Source: Clostridia bacterium (lineage in GTDB: Bacteria > Bacillota > Clostridia > Oscillospirales > CAG-272). From it: 52,824 nt of DNA. The stretch spans positions 229,229 to 282,052 of the forward strand of contig JAFUNJ010000009.1 in the NCBI GenBank assembly GCA_017482355.1, written 5' to 3'. The translations under genes and the position numbers were made by a program. Shown in pieces: positions 1 to 8,769 of the stretch; position 1 is the first letter of the stretch; the number at the start of each line of letters is the position of its first letter. The notes below the pieces were generated by a model. That model searched no databases. It was given only the letters and a program-made list of their open reading frames with translations, and was not told where the DNA came from.

Positions 1-1
1 A

Positions 2-604
2 GGTGAAGACGGAGCGACCCATCAGTGCCTTGAAGACCTTGGCACTATGCGTACCATTCCCGGTATGACGATCATCAACCCCTGTGACGACGTTGAGGCA
101 CGCGCGGCAGTTGAGGCGGCGATCAATTTCGACGGTCCCTGCTACCTCCGCTTCGGACGTTACGCTGTTCCGGTAATAAACGGCGAGGACTATAAGTTCG
201 AGATCGGTAAGGGCGTAACGCTCGCTGACGGTAAGGACGTTACCATTATAGCAACCGGTATCATGGTCGCTATGGCTCTTGAGGCAAAGGAAATCCTTAA
301 GCAAGAGGGAATTGATGCAAGAGTCATCAATATCCATACCATCAAGCCCCTCGATAACGAGCTTGTTGTGAAAGCAGCAAAGGAAACGGGCGCTATCGTT
401 ACCGCAGAGGAGCACAATATCATCGGCGGTCTCGGCTCTGCAGTTTGCGAGGCAGTATGCGAAGCTGCTCCCGTACCGGTAGTACGCGTAGGTGTAAACG
501 ATACCTTCGGTCGTTCGGGTAAGGTTCCGCCGCTGCTTGAAATGTACGGTCTTACCGCGCAGAACATCGCTGAGCAGGCAAAGAAAGCAGTTGCTCTTAA
601 ATAA
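2..604 (+). CDS. Transketolase, C-terminal subunit (5' partial)
   Basis: The frame is open from base 2, so the gene begins before the window; 200 C-terminal codons are present. The reading starts with GEDGATHQCLEDLGTMR, which matches the pyrimidine-domain core of split transketolases and DXS-like proteins (GEDGxTHQ). It continues through a typical transketolase C-terminal domain with GLGSAVCEAV and FGRSG motifs. In many Firmicutes transketolase is encoded as two half-size genes; the end at about the usual C-terminus with no extra domain fits the C-terminal half, though a full-length enzyme cannot be excluded. Role: thiamine-diphosphate-dependent two-carbon transfer in the non-oxidative pentose phosphate pathway. 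A terminator follows directly. Confidence 0.9.
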   Translation, partial: GEDGATHQCLEDLGTMRTIPGMTIINPCDDVEARAAVEAAINFDGPCYLRFGRYAVPVINGEDYKFEIGKGVTLADGKDVTIIATGIMVAMALEAKEILKQEGIDARVINIHTIKPLDNELVVKAAKETGAIVTAEEHNIIGGLGSAVCEAVCEAAPVPVVRVGVNDTFGRSGKVPPLLEMYGLTAQNIAEQAKKAVALK

Positions 605-611
605 TTCAGTT

Positions 612-641
612 AAAAAGGGAACCCGAAAGGGTTCCTTTTTT
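612..641 (+). terminator. Rho-independent terminator after transketolase
   Basis: GGGAACC and GGTTCCC-type arms (AAAAAGGGAACC / GGTTCCTTTTTT) close on a CGAAAG loop and end in a run of six T, eight bases after the transketolase stop. Confidence 0.9.
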
Positions 642-766
642 GCATGGTTGTGGGTTAGTTATTTGCGCGTGGGAAACGAGCACCCTACAAATATCCTGCT
701 GACCCATTATCATAATCAAAAGTAATCTGATTTACAAATTATTAACATAATATCTTAAATTCGTTC

Positions 767-795
767 TTGACAGACGGGAAGAATAGTGGTATATT
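767..795 (+). promoter_or_regulatory. SigA-type promoter of the hrcA operon
   Basis: TTGACA at 767-772, a 17-bp spacer and TATATT at 790-795. The expected start of transcription is just upstream of or within the CIRCE operator. Confidence 0.85.
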
Positions 796-805
796 ATAAC
801 TGTAA

Positions 806-832
806 TTAGCACTCAACCACCTCGAGTGCTAA
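806..832 (+). promoter_or_regulatory. CIRCE operator (HrcA binding site)
   Basis: Perfect TTAGCACTC, nine spacer bases, GAGTGCTAA. This is the canonical HrcA operator and lies at the transcription start of the hrcA operon, so autoregulation and heat induction of the whole operon are expected. Confidence 0.98.
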
Positions 833-867
833 AATGCCAAAGAATACGCAAAGGATGTGAAGAAAGG

Positions 868-1950
868 GTGCAAGGCGGCGGTTCCGAGCTTAACGAACGA
901 AAAAAGCTGATTTTGAAAGCAATAATCGAAGCTCACGTCAAGGAAGGCGAGCCGGTCGGATCGAAATATTTGACGCAAAATAAGCAGATCGCCCTTTCGT
1001 CTGCTACTATTCGAAACGAAATGGCAGAGCTTGAATCGCTCGGCTATCTCGAGCAGCCGTATACGTCGGCAGGACGTGTTCCGTCGGAGAGCGGATACAG
1101 ATTCTACGTAAATTCTCTTATGCAAAAGTACCGTATGTCGCAGAACGAGCTTGCGAGAATGAATGCACTTGCAAAGAGCCGTCTGGCCGAAATAGATCGG
1201 CTGCTCGAAAGCGCAACGCGGCTCGCGGCGGGACTTACGAATTATACCTCTATCGCGATCAAGCCGAAGCAAAGCACTGCGGTTATCACGAAGTTCAAGA
1301 CCGTTCTTCTCGATAAACACCTGTTTATGCTCGTTATGATTGACGGAATGGGTAATATAAAGACACGTCAGATCACCTCGGACGAGGAAATAAACGAGGA
1401 AACTCTTGCGCACCTCGAAAACGAGCTTAACGCGAGGATCGCAAACAAGCGCATCGACGAGATAACGGTTTCGCTCGTTATGGAGATCGAAAGAAGCTTC
1501 GGCGAGGGAGAGGGAATAATCTCCTCGGTCATCAAGACGGTCTGCGAAACGCTCGGCGAGCCGGAGGGCGGAGACCTTAAGATGGCAGGCGTAAACCACC
1601 TGCTCGAATATCCCGAATTCAGCGACGCAAGAGAGTTCAAGGAGCTTCTCGGCGTGCTTGAGGAAAAGCGCGATATTCTGAAGCTCGTTTCCGACAGCGA
1701 CCTCGACGAGGACGGTCCGCAGGTGCTTATCGGTTCCGAAAACGTGCTTGAAGAGATGAAAAACTCGACGATGGTGTTCCAAAAGATAAAGTCGAACGGA
1801 AAGGTCGTCGGCGCGATCGGAATCATAGGTCCGCGAAGAATGGATTATTCAAAGGTCATCTCGACCGTCGAATATATAGCGCAAAACATTTCCCTTATGC
1901 TGAACAGCTCGCTTTCACTTCCCGAGGCGTTCGGCGAGGACGAGAATTAG
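868..1950 (+). CDS. hrcA: Heat-inducible transcription repressor HrcA
   Basis: About 360 residues. The N-terminal winged helix contains the family signature NERKKLILKAII ... EPVGSKYL ... SSATIRNEMAELE, followed by GYLEQPYTSAGRVPSESGYRFYV, then the GAF-like core and C-terminal IGPRRMDYSKVIS. HrcA binds the CIRCE element just upstream and is tuned by GroEL. Start: the longest frame begins with a GTG at 826 that lies inside CIRCE, which is implausible; GTG 868 with AAGGA at 851-855 is chosen, but the true start is uncertain because no optimally spaced ribosome binding site is seen. It ends with TAG, a stop rarely used in this window. First gene of the hrcA-grpE-dnaK-dnaJ operon. Confidence 0.95.
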   Translation: MQGGGSELNERKKLILKAIIEAHVKEGEPVGSKYLTQNKQIALSSATIRNEMAELESLGYLEQPYTSAGRVPSESGYRFYVNSLMQKYRMSQNELARMNALAKSRLAEIDRLLESATRLAAGLTNYTSIAIKPKQSTAVITKFKTVLLDKHLFMLVMIDGMGNIKTRQITSDEEINEETLAHLENELNARIANKRIDEITVSLVMEIERSFGEGEGIISSVIKTVCETLGEPEGGDLKMAGVNHLLEYPEFSDAREFKELLGVLEEKRDILKLVSDSDLDEDGPQVLIGSENVLEEMKNSTMVFQKIKSNGKVVGAIGIIGPRRMDYSKVISTVEYIAQNISLMLNSSLSLPEAFGEDEN

Positions 1951-1967
1951 CGAAAGGATAGATCACC

Positions 1968-2510
1968 GTGGAAGAAAATCAGAACGAAATAAAAGAAGAA
2001 ACGGTCTCGGCTGAAAAAAACGAGGAAAAGCCGAAAGACAAAAAGGAAAGCAAAAAAGAGGTAAAAAAGCTGACGGAGGAAAACGAAAAGCTTAACGAAT
2101 CCTTAAGTGAGCTTACCGACCGATACACGAGAATGCTTGCAGAGTACGATAACTTCCGCAAGCGCGCACAGAAGGAAAGAGAAGGCGTTTACTTCGACGC
2201 GGTTTCCGACGTGCTAAACGCGATCCTGCCTATCAAGGACAGTCTTGAGATGGCGCTCAAATTTGCCGATGACAGTCAGCTGTCGCAGGGCGTTACGCTG
2301 ACGCTAAGTAAATTCGGCGAGATTTTAAACAAGCTTGGCGTTGAGGAGTTCGGGGTTGCAGGCGAAGAGTTTGACCCGAATCTTCATAACGGCGTTCTCC
2401 ACTGCGAGGACGACACCTTGGGAGAGCAAATTATTGCCGAAGTTCTCCAAAAAGGATATAAAAAAGGCGATAAAATCATAAGATACGCTATGGTAAAAGT
2501 AGCGAACTAA
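1968..2510 (+). CDS. grpE: Nucleotide exchange factor GrpE
   Basis: 180 residues from a GTG start preceded by GAAAGGAT at 1951. A Lys/Glu-rich, disordered and coiled-coil N-terminus (about residues 1-60) leads into the GrpE core (YDNFRKRAQKE, then the beta-wing region ending GYKKGDKIIRYAMVKVAN). It acts as a dimer that releases ADP from DnaK. It sits 17 bases after hrcA and 27 bases before dnaK, as in classical clostridial operons. Confidence 0.96.
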   Translation: MEENQNEIKEETVSAEKNEEKPKDKKESKKEVKKLTEENEKLNESLSELTDRYTRMLAEYDNFRKRAQKEREGVYFDAVSDVLNAILPIKDSLEMALKFADDSQLSQGVTLTLSKFGEILNKLGVEEFGVAGEEFDPNLHNGVLHCEDDTLGEQIIAEVLQKGYKKGDKIIRYAMVKVAN

Positions 2511-2537
2511 TAAGATAATTTTCAGGAGGAAATTAAT

Positions 2538-4388
2538 ATGGAAAAGATCATAGGCATTGACCTTGGTACAACAAATTCTTGCGTAGCAGTTTACGAGGGC
2601 GGTGAGCCCATCGTTATCCCGAATCCCGAAGGAGCGAGAACTACTCCTTCCGTTGTCGCAGTAACGAAGACAGGCGAAAGAGTAGTCGGACAGGTTGCAA
2701 AGCGTCAGTCCATCACTAACCCCGATAAGACCGTAGCTTCCATCAAGCGCCACATGGGTACCGATTATAAGGTATCTATCGACGGTAAGCAATACACCCC
2801 TCAGGAGATCTCCGCGATGGTTCTCCAGAAGCTCAAGGCGGACGCTGAGGCATACCTCGGAATGAAGGTAAACAAGGCGGTAATCACCGTTCCCGCATAC
2901 TTCTCCGACGCGCAGAGACAGGCAACCAAGGACGCAGGTAAGATCGCAGGACTTGAGGTCATGAGAATCATCAACGAGCCGACGGCTGCTGCTCTTGCTT
3001 ACGGCATGGATAAGGAAGAGGATCAGAGAATCATGGTATTCGACCTCGGCGGCGGTACGTTCGACGTTTCGATCCTCGAAATTTCCGACGGCGTGTTTGA
3101 GGTTCTCGCTACAAACGGCGATACCCGTCTCGGCGGTGACGACTTCGACCAGAGAATTATCGACTGGATGGCAGATAAGTTCCGCGCTGAAAACGGCGTA
3201 GACCTCCGTAACGATAAGACCGTTCTTCAGCGTCTTAAGGACGCGGCTGAAAAGGCGAAGATCGAGCTTTCCGGTATGGCAAGCTCGAATATAAACCTCC
3301 CCTTCATCACCGCAACCGCAGAAGGACCTCTCCACTTCGACGCAACTCTGACCAGAGCCGAGTTCGACCGCATCACATCTGACCTCGTTGAAAGATGTAT
3401 GGTTCCGACTCAGAAGGCACTTTCCGACGCAGGCATCAGCGTTTCGCAGATCGACAAGGTACTTCTCGTAGGCGGATCGACCCGTATTCCCGCAGTTCAG
3501 GAAGCAGTTAAGAAGTTCATCGGCAAGGAGCCCTTCAAGGGCATCAACCCTGACGAGTGCGTAGCAGTCGGCGCGGCTATTCAGGCAGGCGTCCTCGGCG
3601 GCGACGTTAAGGATCTTCTCCTTCTCGACGTTACTCCCCTTTCTCTCGGTATCGAGACCCTCGGCGGAGTTTGCACCAAGATAATCGACAGAAACACTAC
3701 CATTCCCGTAAAGAAGAGCCAGGTATTCTCGACTGCGGCTGACGGTCAGACCTCGGTTGAGATCCACATTCTTCAGGGTGAAAGAGAAATGGCTGCAGGC
3801 AATACGACCCTCGGACGTTTCCACCTCGACGGTATCCCCTCTGCTCCCAGAGGCGTTCCGCAGATCGAGGTCACCTTCGATATCGACGCTAACGGTATCG
3901 TAAACGTTTCGGCTCAGGATAAGGGAACCGGTAAGGAACAGCATATCACCATCACCTCTTCCTCCAACATGAGCAAGGAAGATATTGACCGCGCAGTCCG
4001 CGAGGCAGAGCAGTTTGCCGATGAGGACAGAAAGCTCAAGGAAGCCGTTGAGATAAAGAATAAGGCAGATTCGCTTATATTCCAAAGCGAAAAGACTCTT
4101 AATGAGATCGGCGACAAGCTCCCTGAAGCTGATAAGGAAGAAGTCAAGACCGCACTTGAAAAGCTCAAGGAGACCGTAAAGGGAACCGAGACAGATGCTA
4201 TCAAGGCAGACACCGAAGCGCTCGAGCAGGCGTTCTACCGTCTCTCCGAGAAGCTCTACAAGGCGCAGGGCGGAGATCCCAATGCACAGGGTGGCTTCGA
4301 TCCTAATGCCGCACAGGGCGGCGCTCAGCAGGGCGATAACGGTCAGGGCTACTATAACGCAGATTACGAAGACAAAACGGGCAACTAA
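2538..4388 (+). CDS. dnaK: Chaperone protein DnaK (Hsp70)
   Basis: 616 residues. The ATPase domain opens with [15 protein letters not shown], with the phosphate 2 motif [16 protein letters not shown] and the adenosine motif [14 protein letters not shown]. The substrate-binding domain includes the linker [16 protein letters not shown]. The C-terminal tail is Gly/Gln-rich with repeated DPNAQGG-like units, a variant tail for the family. An excellent AGGAGGA ribosome binding site lies at 2524. Codon use is strongly biased, as expected for an abundant protein. It works with DnaJ and GrpE encoded beside it. Confidence 0.98.
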   Translation: MEKIIGIDLGTTNSCVAVYEGGEPIVIPNPEGARTTPSVVAVTKTGERVVGQVAKRQSITNPDKTVASIKRHMGTDYKVSIDGKQYTPQEISAMVLQKLKADAEAYLGMKVNKAVITVPAYFSDAQRQATKDAGKIAGLEVMRIINEPTAAALAYGMDKEEDQRIMVFDLGGGTFDVSILEISDGVFEVLATNGDTRLGGDDFDQRIIDWMADKFRAENGVDLRNDKTVLQRLKDAAEKAKIELSGMASSNINLPFITATAEGPLHFDATLTRAEFDRITSDLVERCMVPTQKALSDAGISVSQIDKVLLVGGSTRIPAVQEAVKKFIGKEPFKGINPDECVAVGAAIQAGVLGGDVKDLLLLDVTPLSLGIETLGGVCTKIIDRNTTIPVKKSQVFSTAADGQTSVEIHILQGEREMAAGNTTLGRFHLDGIPSAPRGVPQIEVTFDIDANGIVNVSAQDKGTGKEQHITITSSSNMSKEDIDRAVREAEQFADEDRKLKEAVEIKNKADSLIFQSEKTLNEIGDKLPEADKEEVKTALEKLKETVKGTETDAIKADTEALEQAFYRLSEKLYKAQGGDPNAQGGFDPNAAQGGAQQGDNGQGYYNADYEDKTGN

Positions 4389-4402
4389 TAAATAATAACC
4401 GA

Positions 4403-4431
4403 TAGCCGAGAGGAAAACACCCTCTCGGCTA
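4403..4431 (+). other. Intercistronic hairpin between dnaK and dnaJ
   Basis: Perfect 11-bp stem TAGCCGAGAGG / CCTCTCGGCTA with a seven-base AAAACAC loop. No T-run follows, so it is not a simple terminator. A role in mRNA processing or in setting the dnaK:dnaJ ratio is inferred. Confidence 0.7.
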
Positions 4432-4447
4432 TACGCGAGGAAGCAAA

Positions 4448-5578
4448 ATGGCAGATAAAAGAGACTATTATGAGGTGCTCGGCTTAAGTAAGAGTGCGTC
4501 GGACGATGAAATAAAAAAGGCGTACCGCAAGCTTGCGAAGAAGTATCACCCCGATATGAACCCCGGCGATAAGGCGGCTGAGGAAAGCTTCAAGGAAGTT
4601 AACGAAGCGTACGCAGTCCTTTCCGATCCCGATAAGAAGAGTAAGTACGATCAGTTCGGTCATTCCGCGTTCGATCCGTCAATGGGTGGAAGCGGATTTG
4701 GCGGAGCGGGCTTCGGCGGCTTTGATTTCGGAGATATATTCAGCTCGATGTTCGGCGGCGGATTTGGCGGTGGCGGCGGATCAAGCAGACGTAACGGTCC
4801 GATGCGCGGAGACGATCTTCAGTACCGTCTGACCTTGACCTTTGACGAAGCGTATTTCGGCTGTAAAAAGGACATTTCCTACGGACGCGTTGAGAAGTGC
4901 TCCGACTGCGGCGGAAGCGGTGCAAGCAAGGGTACAAGCCCCGAGACCTGCCCGAACTGCGGAGGCAGAGGTCAGGTGAACACTACGCAGAGAACTCCCT
5001 TCGGCGTTTTCCAGAGCACGACTACCTGCGATACCTGCCGCGGAACCGGTAAGATCATTAAGAACCCCTGTAAAAACTGTAACGGTAAGGGCTACGTAAA
5101 GATACAGAAGAAGCTCACCGTAAGTATACCGGCAGGAATTGATAACGGTGAAACTCTCCGTGTTACGGGTCAGGGTAACGACGGCCGTAACGGCGGAGGC
5201 GCAGGCGACCTTTACGTAACCGTAAACGTCCGTCCTCATCAGATATTCGAGCGCGAGGGCACGACGCTTTTCTGCGAGATTCCGATAACATTTGTCGAGG
5301 CGGCACTCGGCGCAGAGATCGACGTTCCGACGATGACGGGAAGCGTCAAATTCAACATACCCGAGGGAACTCAGACGGGAACCCGATTTACCGTCAAGGG
5401 CGAGGGCGTCGTTTCTCCCCGAAACGGCAAGAAGGGAGACCTTGTATTCGAAACGACGGTTGAGGTCCCGAAGAATCTGAGTGAAAAGCAAAAGGACGCG
5501 CTTCGCATGTTTGCTGAAGAGTGCGGACAGAAAAACTATCAGAAGAAGCAGTCCTTCTTCAAGAAATCCAAAAAATAA
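4448..5578 (+). CDS. dnaJ: Chaperone protein DnaJ (Hsp40)
   Basis: 376 residues, type I DnaJ. J domain at residues 1-70 with the HPD motif ([10 protein letters not shown]), which stimulates DnaK ATPase. Gly/Phe-rich linker at about 75-115. Four CxxCxGxG-type zinc-finger repeats follow ([32 protein letters not shown]), then the C-terminal substrate-binding barrels. Ribosome binding site GAGGAAG precedes ATG 4448. Confidence 0.98.
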   Translation: MADKRDYYEVLGLSKSASDDEIKKAYRKLAKKYHPDMNPGDKAAEESFKEVNEAYAVLSDPDKKSKYDQFGHSAFDPSMGGSGFGGAGFGGFDFGDIFSSMFGGGFGGGGGSSRRNGPMRGDDLQYRLTLTFDEAYFGCKKDISYGRVEKCSDCGGSGASKGTSPETCPNCGGRGQVNTTQRTPFGVFQSTTTCDTCRGTGKIIKNPCKNCNGKGYVKIQKKLTVSIPAGIDNGETLRVTGQGNDGRNGGGAGDLYVTVNVRPHQIFEREGTTLFCEIPITFVEAALGAEIDVPTMTGSVKFNIPEGTQTGTRFTVKGEGVVSPRNGKKGDLVFETTVEVPKNLSEKQKDALRMFAEECGQKNYQKKQSFFKKSKK

Positions 5579-5584
5579 GGCATG

Positions 5585-5610
5585 GCCGCAGACGTTTTTT
5601 CGCCTGCGGC
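5585..5610 (+). other. Hairpin between dnaJ and prmA
   Basis: GCCGCAGACG / CGCCTGCGGC pair over ten positions with one A-C mismatch around a six-T loop. There is no T-run after the stem; a short A-run at 5619-5627 follows. Possible attenuator or processing site. Confidence 0.5.
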
Positions 5611-5640
5611 AGTCTGCGTTAAAAAAATAGGAAATTTGAT

Positions 5641-6561
5641 ATGAATAATTGGACACAAATTAGAGTCGCGTGCGGAATCAAGGATCTTGACACCGTCTGC
5701 GCGGTAATGAGTATGATAGATAACGGACTCATGATCGAGGACGCGAACGAGGTCGATACCCTTGATCATTGCTACGGTGAGCTCATCGACGAGTCGCTGA
5801 TAAATGCCGACAGGACTGTCGGTGCGGTCAGTGTCTATATACCGGACGAGAGAAACCCAGCGGAGTGCGTTTCCTTCATCAAGGAGCATCTGACGGGAAT
5901 CGAATACGACCTCACTCTTTCGGGAATGAAGGAGGAGGATTGGGCGGACTCCTGGAAGCAGTACTATAAGCCCGTCAGGATCGGTAAGAAGCTTATCGTC
6001 GTTCCGAGCTGGGAGGAATACGAAAGCGATGAAAACGATATCGTTCTGCGTATGGATCCCGGAATGGCCTTCGGCACGGGAACTCACGAGACGACGCGCC
6101 TCTGCTCTCTGCTTATGGAGGAATACATAAAAGAGGGAGATCGTGTCCTTGACATCGGTACGGGAAGCGGAATACTCGCTATCGCGGCATCGAAGCTTGG
6201 CGCAGGTAAGGTCTACGCTTACGATATCGACCCCGTTGCGATCAAGGTCGCAGAGGAAAATTGCCTCTTTAACGGCTGTGAAAACATCGTATGCGGAATT
6301 GCAGATTTGCTTCGCGGTGTAAATACTGAGGAAAAATACGATTTTGTGTCCGCTAATATCGTAGCAGACATTCTCGTGCGTCTCGCCCCCGACGTTGCAG
6401 GCTATATGAAGGACGGCGGACTTATCGCCGTATCGGGAATAATAGATTCTCAGGAAGAAAGAGTAAAGGACGCGCTGATAAATGGCGGACTTACCTATAT
6501 AAAGACCGTAGAGGAAAACGACTGGAACGCAATGATGTTCGTAAAGGACGGTAAAAACTGA
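5641..6561 (+). CDS. prmA: Ribosomal protein L11 methyltransferase PrmA
   Basis: 306 residues. N-terminal L11-binding region with the DWADSWKQYYKP motif, then DPGMAFGTGTHETTRLC and the AdoMet motif I RVLDIGTGSGILAIAA, with ANIVADILVRLAP as motif IV. It trimethylates L11 using S-adenosylmethionine. Its place directly after dnaJ is conserved in many Firmicutes and supports the assignment. Confidence 0.96.
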   Translation: MNNWTQIRVACGIKDLDTVCAVMSMIDNGLMIEDANEVDTLDHCYGELIDESLINADRTVGAVSVYIPDERNPAECVSFIKEHLTGIEYDLTLSGMKEEDWADSWKQYYKPVRIGKKLIVVPSWEEYESDENDIVLRMDPGMAFGTGTHETTRLCSLLMEEYIKEGDRVLDIGTGSGILAIAASKLGAGKVYAYDIDPVAIKVAEENCLFNGCENIVCGIADLLRGVNTEEKYDFVSANIVADILVRLAPDVAGYMKDGGLIAVSGIIDSQEERVKDALINGGLTYIKTVEENDWNAMMFVKDGKN

Positions 6562-6562
6562 T

Positions 6563-7504
6563 ATGAATACACAGCATTTTAAGTACGCTCTGGAGGTCGA
6601 AAAGACCGGCTCTATCACTCAGGCGGCGGAAAACCTCTTTATGGGACAGCCAAACCTGTCAAAATCCATAAAGGAGCTTGAGGATACGCTCGGTATCGAG
6701 ATATTCAAGCGTACCTCGCGCGGCGTCGTTCCGACCGATAAGGGACAGGAATTTCTGCGTTACGCGAGAAACATCCTCTCGCAGATAGACGAGATGCAGT
6801 CTATCTGCCGTGATAAAGATCCCGATATGCAGAGCTTTAACGTCTGTGTGCCGCGCGGAAGCTACGCGTCGGTCGCGGCAAGAGAGTTCGTCGCTTCTCT
6901 TGACGACGGCAAGCCGATAGACGTAAACCTCGGCGAAACGACTTCGATCGACGGTGTTAACATGGTCTCGGACGGTATCTTCAATCTTGGTGTTATCCGC
7001 TATCAGACGCAGTATGAGCCGTATTTTGCCGATTTTTGCCGCGATAAGGGACTTAAATGCGAGACGGTCTGGGAATTTGAAAGTCTTGCACTCATGTCCG
7101 AAAAGCATCCTTTGGCGGAAAGAAGCAAGCTCTCACTTTCCGATTTTGCGCCATACGTCGAAATAACGCACGGCGACTGTAACGTACCCTATATAAACGT
7201 CGCGCAGACCGAAAATCTTTCCCTTAATCTTTCGAGCAAAAAGGTCGTAAACCTCTATAAGGGAACAAGCCCGTTTCTTATGCTTTCGACGATGACCTCA
7301 TCGTTCATGTGGGTGTCTCCAATGCCCGAAAGCATACTTGCTCGTTACGGTCTCGTTCAGAAGGAATGCGACGCTCCCGCGCACAAATATAAGGACGTTA
7401 TGATAACAAGAGAGGGAACAAAGCTCTCCGACCTCGACAGACGCTTTATCGACAAGCTCTATGAGTTCAAGAATATGGTCGCTTTCGGTAGATTATATAA
7501 TTAA
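6563..7504 (+). CDS. LysR-family transcriptional regulator
   Basis: 313 residues. N-terminal winged helix at about residues 1-60 (FKYALEVEKTGSITQAAENL ... QPNLSKSIKELEDTLG) followed by a periplasmic-binding-protein-like effector domain. It begins one base after the prmA stop, so it is translated from the same message, but its targets need not be heat-shock genes. The next transcription unit downstream, the malate/fumarate/Hdr-Frd run, is a plausible target; an imperfect inverted repeat lies 17 bp upstream of that promoter. The ligand cannot be predicted. Confidence 0.9.
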   Translation: MNTQHFKYALEVEKTGSITQAAENLFMGQPNLSKSIKELEDTLGIEIFKRTSRGVVPTDKGQEFLRYARNILSQIDEMQSICRDKDPDMQSFNVCVPRGSYASVAAREFVASLDDGKPIDVNLGETTSIDGVNMVSDGIFNLGVIRYQTQYEPYFADFCRDKGLKCETVWEFESLALMSEKHPLAERSKLSLSDFAPYVEITHGDCNVPYINVAQTENLSLNLSSKKVVNLYKGTSPFLMLSTMTSSFMWVSPMPESILARYGLVQKECDAPAHKYKDVMITREGTKLSDLDRRFIDKLYEFKNMVAFGRLYN

Positions 7505-7522
7505 TGGAATGTATTTTTGTGA

Positions 7523-7560
7523 AAAAAGCAGATACCTAACATTTTTGGTATCTGCTTTTT
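7523..7560 (+). terminator. Terminator ending the heat-shock/LysR unit
   Basis: A 14-bp perfect stem (AAAAAGCAGATACC / GGTATCTGCTTTTT) around a ten-base loop, with the T-run in the right arm. The stretch from here to 7720 is AT-rich and shows no gene or clear signal. Confidence 0.92.
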
Positions 7561-7724
7561 TATATTACAGTATTCCTAAAATGAATGATAAAAAACGGAA
7601 AAAAGGACGGATTTTTGCCTGATGAATCCAAAAATGCTTCAACCGTGCAGAGTTTTGATCACGAAATCAGCGAAAATACGTAAAATGAAGCCGAAATTGC
7701 AAGAAATTAATTCGATAAAAAAAT

Positions 7725-7739
7725 ATCGGTATTCCCGAT
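7725..7739. promoter_or_regulatory. Candidate operator upstream of the malate/fumarate operon
   Basis: ATCGG-TATTC-CCGAT inverted repeat, six bases upstream of the -35 box at 7746. The size fits a LysR-type T-N11-A half-site arrangement, but there is only one copy, so this is tentative. Confidence 0.3.
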
Positions 7740-7745
7740 TTGCTC

Positions 7746-7774
7746 TTGAATTAATATGTATAATTTGATATACT
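7746..7774 (+). promoter_or_regulatory. Promoter of the mdh-fum-hdr-flx-frd run
   Basis: TTGAAT at 7746-7751, 17-bp spacer, TATACT at 7769-7774. It is the only good promoter seen before the uninterrupted + strand gene run that extends to 20253. Confidence 0.65.
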
Positions 7775-7812
7775 TACTATGTAATATTGTTATTTGAAGG
7801 GAATTTATTTCT

Positions 7813-8757
7813 ATGGGAAGAAAAGTTACGATAATCGGTGCCGGATCGGTCGGTGCGACAATAGCATATACCCTGGCGGTAAGCGGTAACGCGTCAGAGG
7901 TCGTGCTTATTGACATCAACGAGCAAAAGGCATTCGGTGAAGCGATGGATATAAGACAGGGTGCGCCCTTTACGCCGCCTATCAATATCTACTCGGGCGA
8001 TTATCCCGACGCTAAAAATTCTGACATCGTCATAGTAACCTCGGGTATCGCGCGCCGTCCGGGACAGTCGCGTCTCGACCTCGCGCAGACGAACGTTGAC
8101 ATCATAAAGAGCATAATTCCCAAAATAACCTCGGTAGCGCCGAACGCGGTATACGTTATAGTCAGTAACCCTGTTGATATACTGACGTACGTTTTCTGCC
8201 GCTGCTCGGGACTTCCCGAAAAGCAGATAATCGGCTCGGGTGCGCTGCTTGACACCGCGCGTCTGCGTTCACGTATTGCGGAAACGTTTTCTATCAGTAT
8301 GCAGAACGTACACGCGAGCGTTTTCGGTGAGCACGGTGACTCGTCCTTCGTTCCGTGGTCGCTTGCAACGGTCTCGGGAACTCCTATTGATATGTACGCA
8401 CAGTCAAAGGGACTTGAGGTTGACGGCTCGGGCTTTAACCATGACGAGATCGAGGAGTACGTAAGAAAATCCGGCTCGACAATAATTACGGCAAAGGGCG
8501 CGACCTATTATGCGATCGCTCTTACCGTTAACCACATCTGCTCCTGCGTTTTCCGCGGAATAGATACCGCGCTTTCGGTTTCGACGATGATGAACGGCGA
8601 ATACGGAATAAATGACGTTTGTCTTTCGATCCTTTCCATCGTAGGACGCGGCGGCGTGAACGGAAAGCTTATTTCTCCGCTTACCGAGGAAGAGATAGCA
8701 AAGCTTCATTACAGCGCAGACAAGCTGAGAGAAGTAATAGATCAGCTCAGAATATAA
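7813..8757 (+). CDS. LDH/MDH-superfamily dehydrogenase, probably malate dehydrogenase
   Basis: 314 residues. Rossmann motif VTIIGAGSVGATIAYTLAV at residues 5-23, catalytic arginine loop SGIARRPGQSRLDL at 77-90, substrate Arg150 in LLDTAR and catalytic His174 in FGEHGDSS. The scaffold (GEHGDS, KGATYY) is of the L-lactate dehydrogenase type. However, the residue equivalent to Gln102 of Bacillus LDH, which sets substrate specificity, is Arg81, as in malate dehydrogenases; Arg at this position is known to switch LDH toward oxaloacetate. The next gene is fumarase, which supports oxaloacetate + NADH to malate. The Thr of KGATYY is LDH-like, so residual lactate activity is possible. ATG 7813 is preceded by GAAGG. 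Confidence 0.85.
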   Translation: MGRKVTIIGAGSVGATIAYTLAVSGNASEVVLIDINEQKAFGEAMDIRQGAPFTPPINIYSGDYPDAKNSDIVIVTSGIARRPGQSRLDLAQTNVDIIKSIIPKITSVAPNAVYVIVSNPVDILTYVFCRCSGLPEKQIIGSGALLDTARLRSRIAETFSISMQNVHASVFGEHGDSSFVPWSLATVSGTPIDMYAQSKGLEVDGSGFNHDEIEEYVRKSGSTIITAKGATYYAIALTVNHICSCVFRGIDTALSVSTMMNGEYGINDVCLSILSIVGRGGVNGKLISPLTEEEIAKLHYSADKLREVIDQLRI

Positions 8758-8769
8758 GAGGTGAATAAA

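Noticed and set aside
826-867. N-terminal extension of HrcA from GTG 826
   Set aside because: It starts inside the CIRCE operator and the residues are not HrcA-like.
2325-4085. 586-codon open frame on the minus strand across dnaK
   Set aside because: Shadow frame of biased dnaK codons; dnaK on the plus strand is unambiguous.
7813-8757. Plain L-lactate dehydrogenase call
   Set aside because: Arg81 at the specificity position and the fumarase neighbour favour malate dehydrogenase; lactate activity kept only as a possibility.
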